Below are positions 54,056 to 62,312 of a stretch of 64,000 bases of DNA, in pieces. The DNA comes from Moorella mulderi DSM 14980. Its GTDB lineage: Bacteria; Bacillota; DSM-521; Neomoorellales; Neomoorellaceae. Both the position numbers and the translations under genes were made by a program. Where the stretch lies: assembly GCF_001594015.1 (NCBI RefSeq), contig NZ_LTBC01000001.1, positions 124,001 through 188,000 of the forward strand, read 5' to 3'. The notes below the pieces were generated by a model, which did not search any database, was not told the DNA's origin, and worked only from the letters and a program-made list of their open reading frames with translations. Within the stretch, counting starts at the first letter, position 1. Every line of letters starts with the position of its first letter.

Positions 54056-54084
54056 AATTTAGCATGGTTTAGCCCCCATGTCAA
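54056..54084 (-). promoter_or_regulatory. Promoter of the lacI-headed operon
   Basis: On the minus strand TTGACA (54084-54079), 17 bp and TAAATT (54061-54056). The operator at 54033-54046 starts about 10 bp downstream. Confidence 0.8.
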
Positions 54085-54117
54085 TAACCAATTTTAAATC
54101 GTGAATATTTTTCTTAT

Positions 54118-54162
54118 GGTAATCGTTTTCCCCTGGCATTATATGTTATGGTAAACGTTTTC
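54118..54162. promoter_or_regulatory. Two further LacI-type half-matching operators
   Basis: GGTAATCGTTTTCCC (54118-54132) and GGTAAACGTTTTC (54150-54162) resemble the main operator and are 90-115 bp upstream of it. Looping between sites or overlapping control of another start is possible. The rest of 54163-54290 shows no feature. Confidence 0.6.
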
Positions 54163-54291
54163 TTTTTGTTCTTCCGCACCCCTTTATGGAAAGCCATGAA
54201 ATATGCGACCATACTTTTTGCCACAATCTGCTGCCATAGTAACAAACCCAGTATTCATACGCCACTCAGATACCGTGGACATTCTTCCAAA

Positions 54292-54332
54292 AAATAAAAT
54301 CTCCCCGTAGGGTAACTAAAAATTACGGGGAG
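54292..54332 (-). terminator. Terminator after the FadR-type gene
   Basis: CTCCCCGTA (54301-54309) and TACGGGGAG (54324-54332) pair. The minus strand continues ATTTTATTTTTTGG. Confidence 0.9.
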
Positions 54333-54392
54333 TTTCAGGTGAACAATATCCCATTATAGAGTTGTTGGCAAAGGCCGCCAGGACAAGGCCTC

Positions 54393-55088
54393 CTATTTCA
54401 ATTGCCGGGCCACAAAGCGCAGGTGTTTGCCCATGGCCCGGCGTGCCGATTCCGCGGCTCCGGAAATAACGGCCTGGGCAATTTCACTGTGCTGTTCAAA
54501 AAGCACGCGAGCGTTCTCCGGATCAGAGTAAAGACGGTTGCGTTTATTGGCCAGGGTCTGGGCAATGGTATCAGCAATAGTGTACATCAAACGGGAAAGG
54601 ATGGGATTATGGGACATGCCGGCAATGGTTAAATGAAATTTGACATCCGTATCCTCCTGGAGAAATCCCCGGGCCAGTTCGTTGCTCATCTGCTGGATTA
54701 TCTCTACCAGCTTTTCTTTTTCCTCGGTCGTAGCTCGCCGCGCCGCCAGGTAAACTATCTCCCGTTCCAGGATCTGCCTGGCTTCCAGTAAATATATGGC
54801 CTGTTGTTCTTCCAGCAGCAGGGCCATGACCAGGGGCTGGACAATATCGCAGTTCTGCACCTTGCGGACAAAAGTACCTTCACCGGGTTTTACCTCCAGG
54901 ACGCCCATGGTAGTCAGGGCGCGGATGGCCTCCCGGACAGACGCCCGGCTGACGCCCAGTTTCTCCGACAGCTCCCGTTCAGAATAAAAACGCTCCCCAG
55001 GCATGAGCTTGCCTTCACTGAGGGATTTTTTTACCTGCTCGACAATTTCTTCGTAAATCTTTTTCGTTTTAATAGGCTGCAGTTCCAT
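54393..55088 (-). CDS. GntR family regulator, FadR subfamily
   Basis: The 231-aa protein has an N-terminal winged helix (GKLMPGERFYSERELSEKLGVSRASVREAIR, residues 26-56) and an all-helical FCD domain. Metal-binding positions of the FCD domain appear in KFHLTIAGMSHN (149-160) and EQHSEIAQAV. FCD regulators often sense carboxylates. It lies downstream of the Kor/Suc operon in position and could control that operon or the SLC13 transporters, but no shared operator was identified. Confidence 0.92.
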   Translation of the reverse strand: MELQPIKTKKIYEEIVEQVKKSLSEGKLMPGERFYSERELSEKLGVSRASVREAIRALTTMGVLEVKPGEGTFVRKVQNCDIVQPLVMALLLEEQQAIYLLEARQILEREIVYLAARRATTEEKEKLVEIIQQMSNELARGFLQEDTDVKFHLTIAGMSHNPILSRLMYTIADTIAQTLANKRNRLYSDPENARVLFEQHSEIAQAVISGAAESARRAMGKHLRFVARQLK

Positions 55089-55117
55089 CGGCCCTACCTC
55101 GGAGTTCTTTTTAGATC

Positions 55118-55146
55118 ATTATTGCATTATTTCAGGCTGATGGCAA
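55118..55146 (-). promoter_or_regulatory. Probable promoter of the fadR-type gene
   Basis: On the minus strand TTGCCA (55146-55141), 17 bp and AATAAT (55123-55118). It overlaps the 3' end of the ferredoxin-like remnant. Confidence 0.45.
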
Positions 55147-55338
55147 CTGGCTATTTTTAGGCTTGGACATGATTTTGCCAACCACCAGGCAGCTCGTAGC
55201 ATCTGCCATCCTGGCGGCAACCTGACCTTCCACCTGGTGCAGCAATTCATTTACCGGGCCAAATTGCAGTGCTTTTGCAGGACAGACACGCACACAGGCA
55301 GGTTCTAAAGTGGTAACTGCTAGAATCCCGTGATGCTC
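55132..55338 (-). pseudogene. Remnant of a 4Fe-4S ferredoxin-type protein
   Basis: Minus-strand 55338-55132 reads without start codon after an upstream TGA. It contains LEPACVRVCPAKALQFG, the second half of a 4Fe-4S cluster motif, followed by about 40 residues ending KPKNSQLPSA and a stop. This looks like the C terminus of an iron-sulfur electron-transfer subunit (HybA/DmsB-like) whose N-terminal part is gone. No ribosome site is present. Confidence 0.7.
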
Positions 55339-55415
55339 TCAAAAGCAAATTGCTATTCTACCTCTTCTCTGCTAAAATGAGGCTGAAAGTTTCTGGAATA
55401 GCAGGTGCAAAGTAA

Positions 55416-55685
55416 GGTCATGATAGCGAAAGAAATCTTAAACTTATCCATGAGCGTCTGGATCAGGTTCGTATTTCCACCAATCGCTTAAAGCGCCTTA
55501 TAGCTCTCCCAAGAGATACTTTTATAGCCGATAATGATAACTTTGCCATCGCCGAGCACCACCTGCGCCGGGCTCTGGAAGCCCTCCTGGACATCGGCCG
55601 ACATATTGTCGCCAAGAAGGGTTATGACCGACCCGAGGACTATAAAAGTATAAATCGCCTACAGCAGAGGAGATTGGACAAATAA
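55416..55685 (+). pseudogene. Remnant of a HepT-like (DUF86) toxin gene
   Basis: Plus-strand 55416-55685 is open but without a start codon after an upstream TAA. It reads LKLIHERLDQV, then FAIAEHHLRRALEALLDIGRH and AKKGYDRPEDYKSI, which is the core of HepT/DUF86 proteins. The last third, with the usual RNxxxH region, is lost and the frame ends in QQRRLDK. No MNT antitoxin is next to it. It is a decayed toxin-antitoxin half. Confidence 0.7.
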
Positions 55686-55715
55686 AAAGGAAGAGCCCCA
55701 AATAAGGTTCTTCCT
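55681..55715 (-). terminator. Terminator of the Kor/Suc operon
   Basis: AGGAAGAGCC (55688-55697) pairs with GGTTCTTCCT (55706-55715, one G-T pair). The minus strand then reads TTTTTATTTG. Confidence 0.85.
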
Positions 55716-55770
55716 AAAGCGTGGGGGAACTACTATATATCAAAATCACTTAGATTGAATAAGATTGAAT

Positions 55771-56649
55771 CTAAACTATATCTTTTAATAGCCGGCCGAC
55801 TTCCGAGGGCCGCTGGGCAATTTTTACGCCCGCTGCACTCAGAGCGCTTTCTTTACTCTGGACTGAACCGCGCCCGAGGGTCATAATGGCGCCGGCATGG
55901 CCCATCTTTTTTCCCGGCGGCGCCGAACGACCGGCGATAAAGGCCACTGCCGGTTTGGTAAAGCCGCCAACCTTCATGAAATCAGCCGCATCTTCTTCCA
56001 TGCTCCCGCCTACTTCGCCAATTATTACTACACCCTGGGTGTGTTCATCTTGCTGGAACAGGGCGAGGACCTCGGTAAGGGTGGTCCCGGGAACCGGGTC
56101 GCCACCAAGACCAATGCAGGTACTGATACCCATGCCAGCGGCCACAATATGCGAACAGACCTCGTTAATCAGGCTACCGCTGCGAGCGATCACACCGATA
56201 TTGCCGGGCTGGTAAACATAAGATAGCCACACGGGGATAAAACCGAGCATAGCTTCCCCAATGGTGGCCATACCAGGATTGTTGGGTCCAATAACATAGG
56301 CCCCTACCTCCCTGGCATAAGTCCTGACCTCCAGGGCGTCCTGGACCGGCAGGCCGTCTACCAGCAGAACAATGAGCTTCAGCCCGGCTTCCAGTGCTTC
56401 AAAGGTGGCATCTTTGGCAAAGGGCGGCGGCACAAAGATTACCGAGGCTTCCGCCCCATGTTTTTCTACTACCTCTTGCACTGTATTGTAGACCGGTACC
56501 CCATGGACCTGGGTGCCGCCTTTCCCCGGGGTAACGCCGCCGGCGATATTGGTACCGGCCGCCAGCATCCGTTCCGTCCAGAAAGTACCTTCATTGCCTG
56601 TTATACCCTGTACCACAACTCGCGTTTCCTTTGACAAGAGGATGCCCAT
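55771..56649 (-). CDS. sucD: Succinyl-CoA synthetase alpha-type subunit (acyl-CoA ligase, ADP-forming)
   Basis: The 292-aa subunit has the CoA-binding N terminus (VVVQGITGNEGTFWTERML) and the phosphohistidine loop KKMGHAGAI (about H245). The CoA/substrate region is unusual: IGPNNPGMATIGEAMLGFIP replaces the common GPN-[CT]-PG followed by I-T-P-GECKIGI. The enzyme should form an acyl-CoA with phosphorylation of ADP or GDP in reverse. Succinate is the default substrate, but the altered loop leaves other acids open, such as malate or another dicarboxylate. It ends the operon. Confidence 0.82.
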   Translation of the reverse strand: MGILLSKETRVVVQGITGNEGTFWTERMLAAGTNIAGGVTPGKGGTQVHGVPVYNTVQEVVEKHGAEASVIFVPPPFAKDATFEALEAGLKLIVLLVDGLPVQDALEVRTYAREVGAYVIGPNNPGMATIGEAMLGFIPVWLSYVYQPGNIGVIARSGSLINEVCSHIVAAGMGISTCIGLGGDPVPGTTLTEVLALFQQDEHTQGVVIIGEVGGSMEEDAADFMKVGGFTKPAVAFIAGRSAPPGKKMGHAGAIMTLGRGSVQSKESALSAAGVKIAQRPSEVGRLLKDIV

Positions 56650-56653
56650 GTCT

Positions 56654-57784
56654 TTAACCTCCTGCTAATTTTACGGCTGCCCGGACGGCCTCTTCCACAT
56701 TGGCATAAGGCTCGAGGCCCACCTCTTTACGTAAAATCTCCCGGGCTTCCTCTTCCCCTGTACCACGTATCGAGGCAATTATGGGCTGGGTGGGTTTTAG
56801 CTCCTTAATAGCCTGGGCCAGGCCCTGGCTGATTACATCGGCCCGGGCCACCAGCCCGAAGGTGTTGATTAAAATTACTTTGACATCGGGGTCTTCTAAT
56901 ACGAGCTGCATGGCATAATAGGAATTTTTATAAGTAGCGCCGCCAAACTCCAGGAAGTTGGCTGGCTTGCCACCGTAGTAGTTAATCAGGTCCAGGACCG
57001 TCATGGTCAGGCCGGCGCCGGTACAAAGGACGCCGATATTGCCCTCCAACTTCACGTAACCCAAACCGTACCGGGCCGCCCGGTATTCCCGCTCGTTATC
57101 ATAACGCTCCGGCCCTTTAACAAAATCTATCTGGCGGAAAAGGGCTCCATCATAGATGTTCACCTTGGCGTCGGCCGCCACCATTTTACCGTCGTCCGTA
57201 ACGACCAGGGGATTGATCTCCACGAGTTCAGCGTCATAAAAACGGAAAACACGGTAGAGTTTTAGAAGGATATCAGTAAAGGCACTGGCCTCCTTACCCG
57301 CCAGTCCCAGGCGGTAGGCTACCCGCCTGGCCTGAAAGGGTAGCAGGCCGCGGAAAATGGGGACAGCTTCCCGCACAATTCGTTCCGGCGTTTCCCGGGC
57401 CACTTCTTCAATATCCATGCCCCCGGCCGCGCTGGCCATAATCAGGGGCGAAGCCTTAACAGCGTCGATGGTAATGGCAAGATAGAGTTCCCGGGCAATG
57501 GCCAGCTTCTCCTCGACTAAAAGTTTGCTTACCGTCTCGGCTTTGAGCTGGCTGCCCAGGATAGCCGCCGCAGCTTCCCGGGCCTCACCGGTGGTTGCGG
57601 CAAACTTGATGCCGCCGGCCTTGCCCCGGCCACCTTGTAAGATTTGGGACTTGATTACTACTTCCGTCCCCAGCTGCGCAGCGGCCTCCCCGGCCGCCGC
57701 AGCTGAAGTTACCATTATTCCCCGGGGGACGGGAATCCCTATTTTCTTAAAGAGTTCCTTTCCCTCATATTCATATAATTTCAT
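56654..57784 (-). CDS. sucC: Succinyl-CoA synthetase beta-type subunit
   Basis: ATG 57784, behind AAAGGAG, gives 376 aa; the frame is open a few codons upstream over the end of the previous gene. It has the ATP-grasp N terminus (MKLYEYEGKELFKKIGIPVP) and KSQILQGGRGKAGGIKF. The metal segment AELVEINPLVV follows, then the CoA-ligase domain with NFLEFGG. It pairs with sucD, 4 nt downstream. The subunit lengths are normal. With KorABC it would join 2-oxo acid oxidation to ATP formation, or run in reverse for biosynthesis. Confidence 0.9.
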   Translation of the reverse strand: MKLYEYEGKELFKKIGIPVPRGIMVTSAAAAGEAAAQLGTEVVIKSQILQGGRGKAGGIKFAATTGEAREAAAAILGSQLKAETVSKLLVEEKLAIARELYLAITIDAVKASPLIMASAAGGMDIEEVARETPERIVREAVPIFRGLLPFQARRVAYRLGLAGKEASAFTDILLKLYRVFRFYDAELVEINPLVVTDDGKMVAADAKVNIYDGALFRQIDFVKGPERYDNEREYRAARYGLGYVKLEGNIGVLCTGAGLTMTVLDLINYYGGKPANFLEFGGATYKNSYYAMQLVLEDPDVKVILINTFGLVARADVISQGLAQAIKELKPTQPIIASIRGTGEEEAREILRKEVGLEPYANVEEAVRAAVKLAGG

Positions 57785-57791
57785 ACCGGCA

Positions 57792-58328
57792 TTACTCCTT
57801 TGGCATGAGGGCATAGCCTAATTCAAAGGCCCTTTTGTTCTCCTCATGGAAGCGGGGTATCCTTTCCAGCATGGCTTTCAAGATATTCTCTTTATCTACC
57901 AGCCCCGCCATCATCCTGGCCATGGCGCCTAAAACGACGGCATTGGCATAGAGTTCCCGCCCCAGCTCCTTTACGGCTGTATCGCGGGCCGCCAGGGGTA
58001 CTTGCTTGATTGGCAGGGACTCGTCCGGCTCAACGTAAGCCGGGTCATAGATCACCGTACCCTCTTTGACCAGGGAAATAAAACGGTTATAGGCCGCCTT
58101 GGAAAGGGCGATAAAATAATCCGGGTTCTCCACCACCGGGCTGTCAATGCTTTCTGATGCCATAACCACCTGGGTGCGGACATAGCCACCCCGGGTTTCC
58201 GTACCGTGGCTGACAAGCATGGTTGTATTTAAACCCTGGTACACGGCTGCCGTGCTGAGGGTCTGGCCGATACGCACAACTCCCTGCCCGCCGAAACCGC
58301 TCACAAGCACTTCCGTCCGTTTGGCCAT
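57792..58328 (-). CDS. korC: 2-oxoacid:ferredoxin oxidoreductase gamma subunit
   Basis: The 178-aa protein has the gamma-domain start EVLVSGFGGQGVVRIGQTL and the conserved SHGTETRGGYVRTQVVMA. It shares one base with the korB stop (TGATG). It works with the alpha and beta subunits in CoA-dependent oxidation of a 2-oxo acid, 2-oxoglutarate by context. It has no iron-sulfur motif of its own. Confidence 0.92.
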   Translation of the reverse strand: MAKRTEVLVSGFGGQGVVRIGQTLSTAAVYQGLNTTMLVSHGTETRGGYVRTQVVMASESIDSPVVENPDYFIALSKAAYNRFISLVKEGTVIYDPAYVEPDESLPIKQVPLAARDTAVKELGRELYANAVVLGAMARMMAGLVDKENILKAMLERIPRFHEENKRAFELGYALMPKE

Positions 58329-59164
58329 CAGCTATACCTCCTTTGGATCTCCGCGACCCATGTCTTCATATACTCGGAAAACTCGGGACGGCTATTGCTG
58401 GCATCATGATAAATCCCGGTCCGGAAGGCAAAGTCATCGGGACCCTTTTCATGCATACTGCAGGTATGCTCTCCAAACCATTTATAAATCTCTACCGGTT
58501 TCCGGGTGCCCAGGGCCCGCTCCGCAAAATTCGTAACGCAGGGATACGGCATATGGACCAGGGAAAAACCGTTGTTCATGATGGCCTTTTTAATGGCTTC
58601 TACCGCTTCCTGTCCCTGGAGGCTGGTGTAACGGGCCAGAAAGGTAGCTCCGGCCTCCCGCAGTATATTAAGCACGTCCCGGCCTTCCTGGGTCCAGTTG
58701 GGCTCGCGCATACCATAGGGGCTGCTGTCGGTGCGGTAGCCGCGGGGCGTCGTCCACCCGTACTGGCCGCCAGTAGACTGGTAACCGAGGTTATCCAGGA
58801 CGATTACCGTCATGCCGACATTGCGCCGGGCGCAGTTTAACAGGTGGAGAAAACCGATACCAAAGGCGTCACCGTCGCCCACGGTCATAATAATCTTTTT
58901 GTCCGGCGCCAGGGCCATTCTCAGGCCTGTAGCAATAGCATAGGCGCGGCCATGGGTACCGGCAAAATTATCGCCCTTCCAGGTGTTAAAGGTCTGCCGG
59001 CCGGCGCAGCCGATGCCGGTCCCCCAGATTACATCCCCAATACCCAAACCCAGCTCATCGATGGCCTTGACGACTTTTTTATGAGCCTGGCCCAGGCCGC
59101 AACCGCTGCAGGCCGTGCTGGGTATTTTCCGGGGTCGCAAATATTTAGTAGCTAAATAATCCAT
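58328..59164 (-). CDS. korB: 2-oxoacid:ferredoxin oxidoreductase beta subunit
   Basis: The 278-aa ThDP-binding subunit has TACSGCGLGQAH (18-29, Cys residues for a 4Fe-4S cluster with later ones) and the ThDP/Mg motif GDGDAFGIG (96-104). YTSLQGQEAVEAIKKAI and HMPYPCVTNF come later. The set of residues matches 2-oxoglutarate or 2-oxoacid oxidoreductases rather than pyruvate-specific PFOR. It lies between korA (1-nt gap) and korC. Confidence 0.92.
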   Translation of the reverse strand: MDYLATKYLRPRKIPSTACSGCGLGQAHKKVVKAIDELGLGIGDVIWGTGIGCAGRQTFNTWKGDNFAGTHGRAYAIATGLRMALAPDKKIIMTVGDGDAFGIGFLHLLNCARRNVGMTVIVLDNLGYQSTGGQYGWTTPRGYRTDSSPYGMREPNWTQEGRDVLNILREAGATFLARYTSLQGQEAVEAIKKAIMNNGFSLVHMPYPCVTNFAERALGTRKPVEIYKWFGEHTCSMHEKGPDDFAFRTGIYHDASNSRPEFSEYMKTWVAEIQRRYS

Positions 59165-59165
59165 T

Positions 59166-60338
59166 TTACCACGCCTCCCATTCCCAGTTGCGCGCTTTTA
59201 TCTCTTTACCCGCTAGCAACGCCTGCATCATTTCTTCTAATTCAGCTACCGTTGGTAATTCTCCGCATTTGCCAAAGAAATGGACTTCGCTGCCCTTGGG
59301 CATGGCCCGCTGCACTTCGCGCACCAGCTGCCCGTCGTAGTTTAATTCCACACTTAAATACTTGGCCGGCACTTTAAAAATTTCATCCGGGAAGGGCCAC
59401 AGGGAGATAAGCCTCAGTGCCCCAACCTTCAATCCCTTTTCCCTGGCCTGCTTGACAGCGCTGATGACCACCCGGGAAGGGCTGCCGTAAGCCACCAGGA
59501 TTAAATCAGGGTTATCGTCGACAAAGTAAGATTCATACCGGGTGATCAGGTCTTTATGGTTTCTTACTTTATAAATTAAACGGTAGGCGTGTTTATGCTG
59601 GAAATCTACTTCTTCTGTATCGTAACCTTCCGGGGTCGGCGTCCAGTCGGAACAGGCCGCGTCCGTATTGTGCCCCAGAACTACGGGAGGGATGTCGATT
59701 TCATCGGTAGCCGGGTAGAATTCCGGGCCTTCATTAATACGGCGTGGAATAACTTTGAGGCCCATAGCTTCAACTTCTTCCGGTGTTTCCGGTATGCTCA
59801 AACTCTCCCAGCCGTCGGTAACCAGCTGGTCGGCGAGAATAATCACCGGCATGCGGAAGCGTTCTGCCAGGTAGAAAGCCTCGACGGTTATGGAAAAGGC
59901 CTCCTGGACGCTATTGGGGGCCAGGACAATGGTCTCATAATTGCCTCCCTGGGTGGGATAACGGCTCATGTAAAACTCGCCCTGTCCCGGGGCCCCGGTA
60001 ATACCGCTCACCGGGCCGACCCGCTGGGCATTGACCACTACCAGCGGAATTTCGCTGCCCAGGGCCCACCCCATGGGATCGGCGTAGAGGATAAAACCCG
60101 GACCTGAAGTAGCCGTCATGGTCTTTAAACCGCCCAATGAACCGCCGATACAGATATGCAGGGCCGTCATTTCGTCTTCGGCCTGGACGTAATACCCGCC
60201 CACCTGGGGCAGGCGCCGGGACATATTTTCAGCAATTTCCGTCGCCGGGGTAATGGGGTAGCCGGCAAAGAGCCTGCACCCGGCTATAATGGCGCCTTCA
60301 GTAATGGCAGCGTTGCCGGTATCCAGCGTTCGTCTCAT
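59166..60338 (-). CDS. korA: 2-oxoacid:ferredoxin oxidoreductase alpha subunit
   Basis: The 390-aa subunit begins TGNAAITEGAIIAGCRLFAGYPITPATEIAE, with YPITPATE (28-35) typical of KorA. TSGPGFILYAD and GPVSGITGAPGQGEF follow. It lacks the fused gamma domain seen in some KorA proteins, and a separate korC is present. The substrate is a 2-oxo acid; 2-oxoglutarate is favoured by sucCD next door, while branched or aromatic oxo acids remain possible. Confidence 0.92.
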   Translation of the reverse strand: MRRTLDTGNAAITEGAIIAGCRLFAGYPITPATEIAENMSRRLPQVGGYYVQAEDEMTALHICIGGSLGGLKTMTATSGPGFILYADPMGWALGSEIPLVVVNAQRVGPVSGITGAPGQGEFYMSRYPTQGGNYETIVLAPNSVQEAFSITVEAFYLAERFRMPVIILADQLVTDGWESLSIPETPEEVEAMGLKVIPRRINEGPEFYPATDEIDIPPVVLGHNTDAACSDWTPTPEGYDTEEVDFQHKHAYRLIYKVRNHKDLITRYESYFVDDNPDLILVAYGSPSRVVISAVKQAREKGLKVGALRLISLWPFPDEIFKVPAKYLSVELNYDGQLVREVQRAMPKGSEVHFFGKCGELPTVAELEEMMQALLAGKEIKARNWEWEAW

Positions 60339-60352
60339 AGCGTTCCTTCCCC

Positions 60353-61975
60353 CTATGCATTCTTCTCTATGCTGATGGAAAAATCAGGGCAAACAAAGAA
60401 GCATTTCAGGCAGCCAATGCATTTCTCGGGGTGTGCTGCGACCATGGGCTTATAACCGCGGTCGTTAAAGTAATTAGCCGGTGCAAAGACTCCCAATGTA
60501 CAGACGTGGGCGCAATAGCCACATTCTTTACAACCGTTCCCATCCACTTCCACCATATAAGTCCGCAGGTCGCAGGCCAGGCACCTTTTTGCCTCTTTTT
60601 GCGCTGCAACGGCATCAAAACCCAGCTCTACGCTGGCAAAACTATGCAAACGGTCACCCAGGGGAATAGCAGGTACATATGTCCGCCCGGTGGGGGTTAA
60701 AATTACTTCCGGTTCGGCTGCGTTAGCCTCTTCTATCACATGCCCGGCCAGGTTGCCTTGGCCGCCCAGGAATTTATCGATATTGTTAGCTGCCTTTTTG
60801 CCCTGGGCAATGGCTTCAATAATCGAGGCTGGCCCGCTTACTACATCGCCTGCGGCAAATACGCCTGCCAAGCTTGTGGCCAGGGTTTCCGCGCAGGCTT
60901 TTAACTGGCCGCCCTCGCTTACTTCCAGGCCCCATGCTGCCGGCACCTCAGGAGCCTGCCCGATAGCCACAATCACCGTATCAAAGAGATTGCTAAACTC
61001 GCTGCCTGCAACCGGAACAGGTTTGGGCCTGCCGCTGGCGTCCTTACCTTTAAGTTCCATCCTCTGGCAGGTAAGATTTAGACTTCCACCCGCTTGGGCT
61101 ATGCTAACCGGCGCGGCCAGGAACTCAATCTGCACGCCTTCCTCCAGGGCGCCGTTAACCTCTTCCTGGCTGGCAGGCATTTCCGCCCGCGTCCGCCGGT
61201 AGAATATGGTTACATTTTTGGCTCCCAGGCGGCGGGCCGTCCGGGCGGCGTCAATAGCCGTATTGCCGCCTCCAATAACGGCAACCTTTTTCCCTATAGA
61301 TACTGATTGGCCGCCGTTAACTTCCTCCAGGAAAGCCAGGCCGTCCTTGACGCCCGGCAAATCCTCGCCGGGAATGCCCGGTTTGCTGCTCTTCCAGCTG
61401 CCGCAGGCCACCAGGACGGCATCATAATCTTTTTTAAGCTCGTCCAGGGAAGTGACCGGAGTATTAACCCTGATCTCCACACCCGCCTCCTGGATAGCCC
61501 TGATTTCCTTATCTAAAATTTCCCGCGGCAGGCGGTAGGCGGGGATCCCATACCGCATCATGCCGCCCGCTTCAGCTCTGGCCTCAAAGACCGTAACCTG
61601 GTGGCCGCAACGGGCTAGGTAATAGGCTGCCGTCAGCCCGCTGGGGCCGGCGCCGATGACAGCTACTTTTTTGCCTGTCTTTCCCTGCCTGGTTTCACTC
61701 TGGCAGGCGGCGCCTTTTGTGCTGTTTTCAGCCGTAAAACGCTTCAGGAGCCTGATAGCTACCGGTCCATCAAGTTGGTTGCGAGCGCACTTGCTTTCGC
61801 AGGGGTGCACACAGGCATAGCCGCAGATGGCCGGGAAAGGTATGCTCTCTTTGATAACCTCGAGCGCTTTTTGAAATTCTCCCTGCCGGATATACCTGAC
61901 ATAACGTGGCACATCCACACCAGCCGGGCAGGCTTCCTTGCACGGGGCTAACTTCTGGCAATTTCGATCTCCCAT
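60353..61975 (-). CDS. FAD-dependent oxidoreductase with GltD-type and 2x[4Fe-4S] domains
   Basis: The 540-aa protein has an N-terminal GltD-type cysteine domain (CKEACPAGVDVPRYV, then CGYACVHPCESKC). An FAD motif (VAVIGAGPSGLTAAYYLA, from about residue 100) and a second dinucleotide motif (VAVIGGGNTAIDAARTA) follow. Two 4Fe-4S ferredoxin motifs lie at the C terminus (CKECGYCAHVC, and CIGCLKCFFVCPD). It starts the operon of korABC and sucCD. It probably carries electrons from the Kor enzyme to NAD(P) or ferredoxin and acts as the missing ferredoxin (delta) subunit. Confidence 0.88.
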   Translation of the reverse strand: MGDRNCQKLAPCKEACPAGVDVPRYVRYIRQGEFQKALEVIKESIPFPAICGYACVHPCESKCARNQLDGPVAIRLLKRFTAENSTKGAACQSETRQGKTGKKVAVIGAGPSGLTAAYYLARCGHQVTVFEARAEAGGMMRYGIPAYRLPREILDKEIRAIQEAGVEIRVNTPVTSLDELKKDYDAVLVACGSWKSSKPGIPGEDLPGVKDGLAFLEEVNGGQSVSIGKKVAVIGGGNTAIDAARTARRLGAKNVTIFYRRTRAEMPASQEEVNGALEEGVQIEFLAAPVSIAQAGGSLNLTCQRMELKGKDASGRPKPVPVAGSEFSNLFDTVIVAIGQAPEVPAAWGLEVSEGGQLKACAETLATSLAGVFAAGDVVSGPASIIEAIAQGKKAANNIDKFLGGQGNLAGHVIEEANAAEPEVILTPTGRTYVPAIPLGDRLHSFASVELGFDAVAAQKEAKRCLACDLRTYMVEVDGNGCKECGYCAHVCTLGVFAPANYFNDRGYKPMVAAHPEKCIGCLKCFFVCPDFSISIEKNA

Positions 61976-62136
61976 GATCCTCTTGCCAACTCCTTTCTAG
62001 CGTTTAAACCTTCGTTTTTTTGAAGGGGAATAAATTCTAATTCTGCTCCTTTGCCGGGTTGGCAATTCCTCTGTCCTTGTGTAAATTCTTTCAATCCTTA
62101 TCCCCCTACCTAAACTCCAGTTCACCTCCTGATTCC

Positions 62137-62166
62137 ATTCTAAATGCAAGGTAAAATTTTTGTAAA
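62137..62166 (-). promoter_or_regulatory. Possible promoter of the Kor/Suc operon
   Basis: On the minus strand TTTACA (62166-62161), an 18-bp spacer and TAGAAT (62142-62137). It lies about 160 nt before the first gene. Confidence 0.45.
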
Positions 62167-62241
62167 TTAATTCCTGTTTATATGCCTATTAACAGGTTTT
62201 ATTCATCTTTCCCGAGCGAAGCAAAAGACTCTTGCGGTTCG

Positions 62242-62287
62242 AAAAGGCCCCTCGCAGGAGCCTATCAGGCTTTCTCCCATGAGGGGC
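62242..62287 (-). terminator. Terminator after the second SLC13 transporter
   Basis: On the minus strand GCCCCTC (62287-62281) pairs with GAGGGGC (62253-62247). A smaller AGCCT/AGGCT hairpin lies in the loop and TTTTCG follows. Confidence 0.65.
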
Positions 62288-62312
62288 TGTTGTTGCCAAT
62301 TATCTTTGAATT

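Larger units (their letters stand above)
61976..62312. other. 337-nt intergenic region before the Kor/Suc operon
   Basis: It holds a weak promoter for the operon (62137-62166), a terminator for the transporter gene (62242-62287), and an AT-rich leader. A GTG ORF of 43 Arg/Lys-rich codons after AGGAGG near 62127 has an overlapping start and ribosome site, so I do not call it a gene. Confidence 0.45.

Noticed and set aside
61984-62127. 43-codon basic ORF (GTG after AGGAGG) before the Kor/Suc operon
   Set aside because: The GTG overlaps its own ribosome site and the peptide is an unstructured Arg/Lys-rich string.
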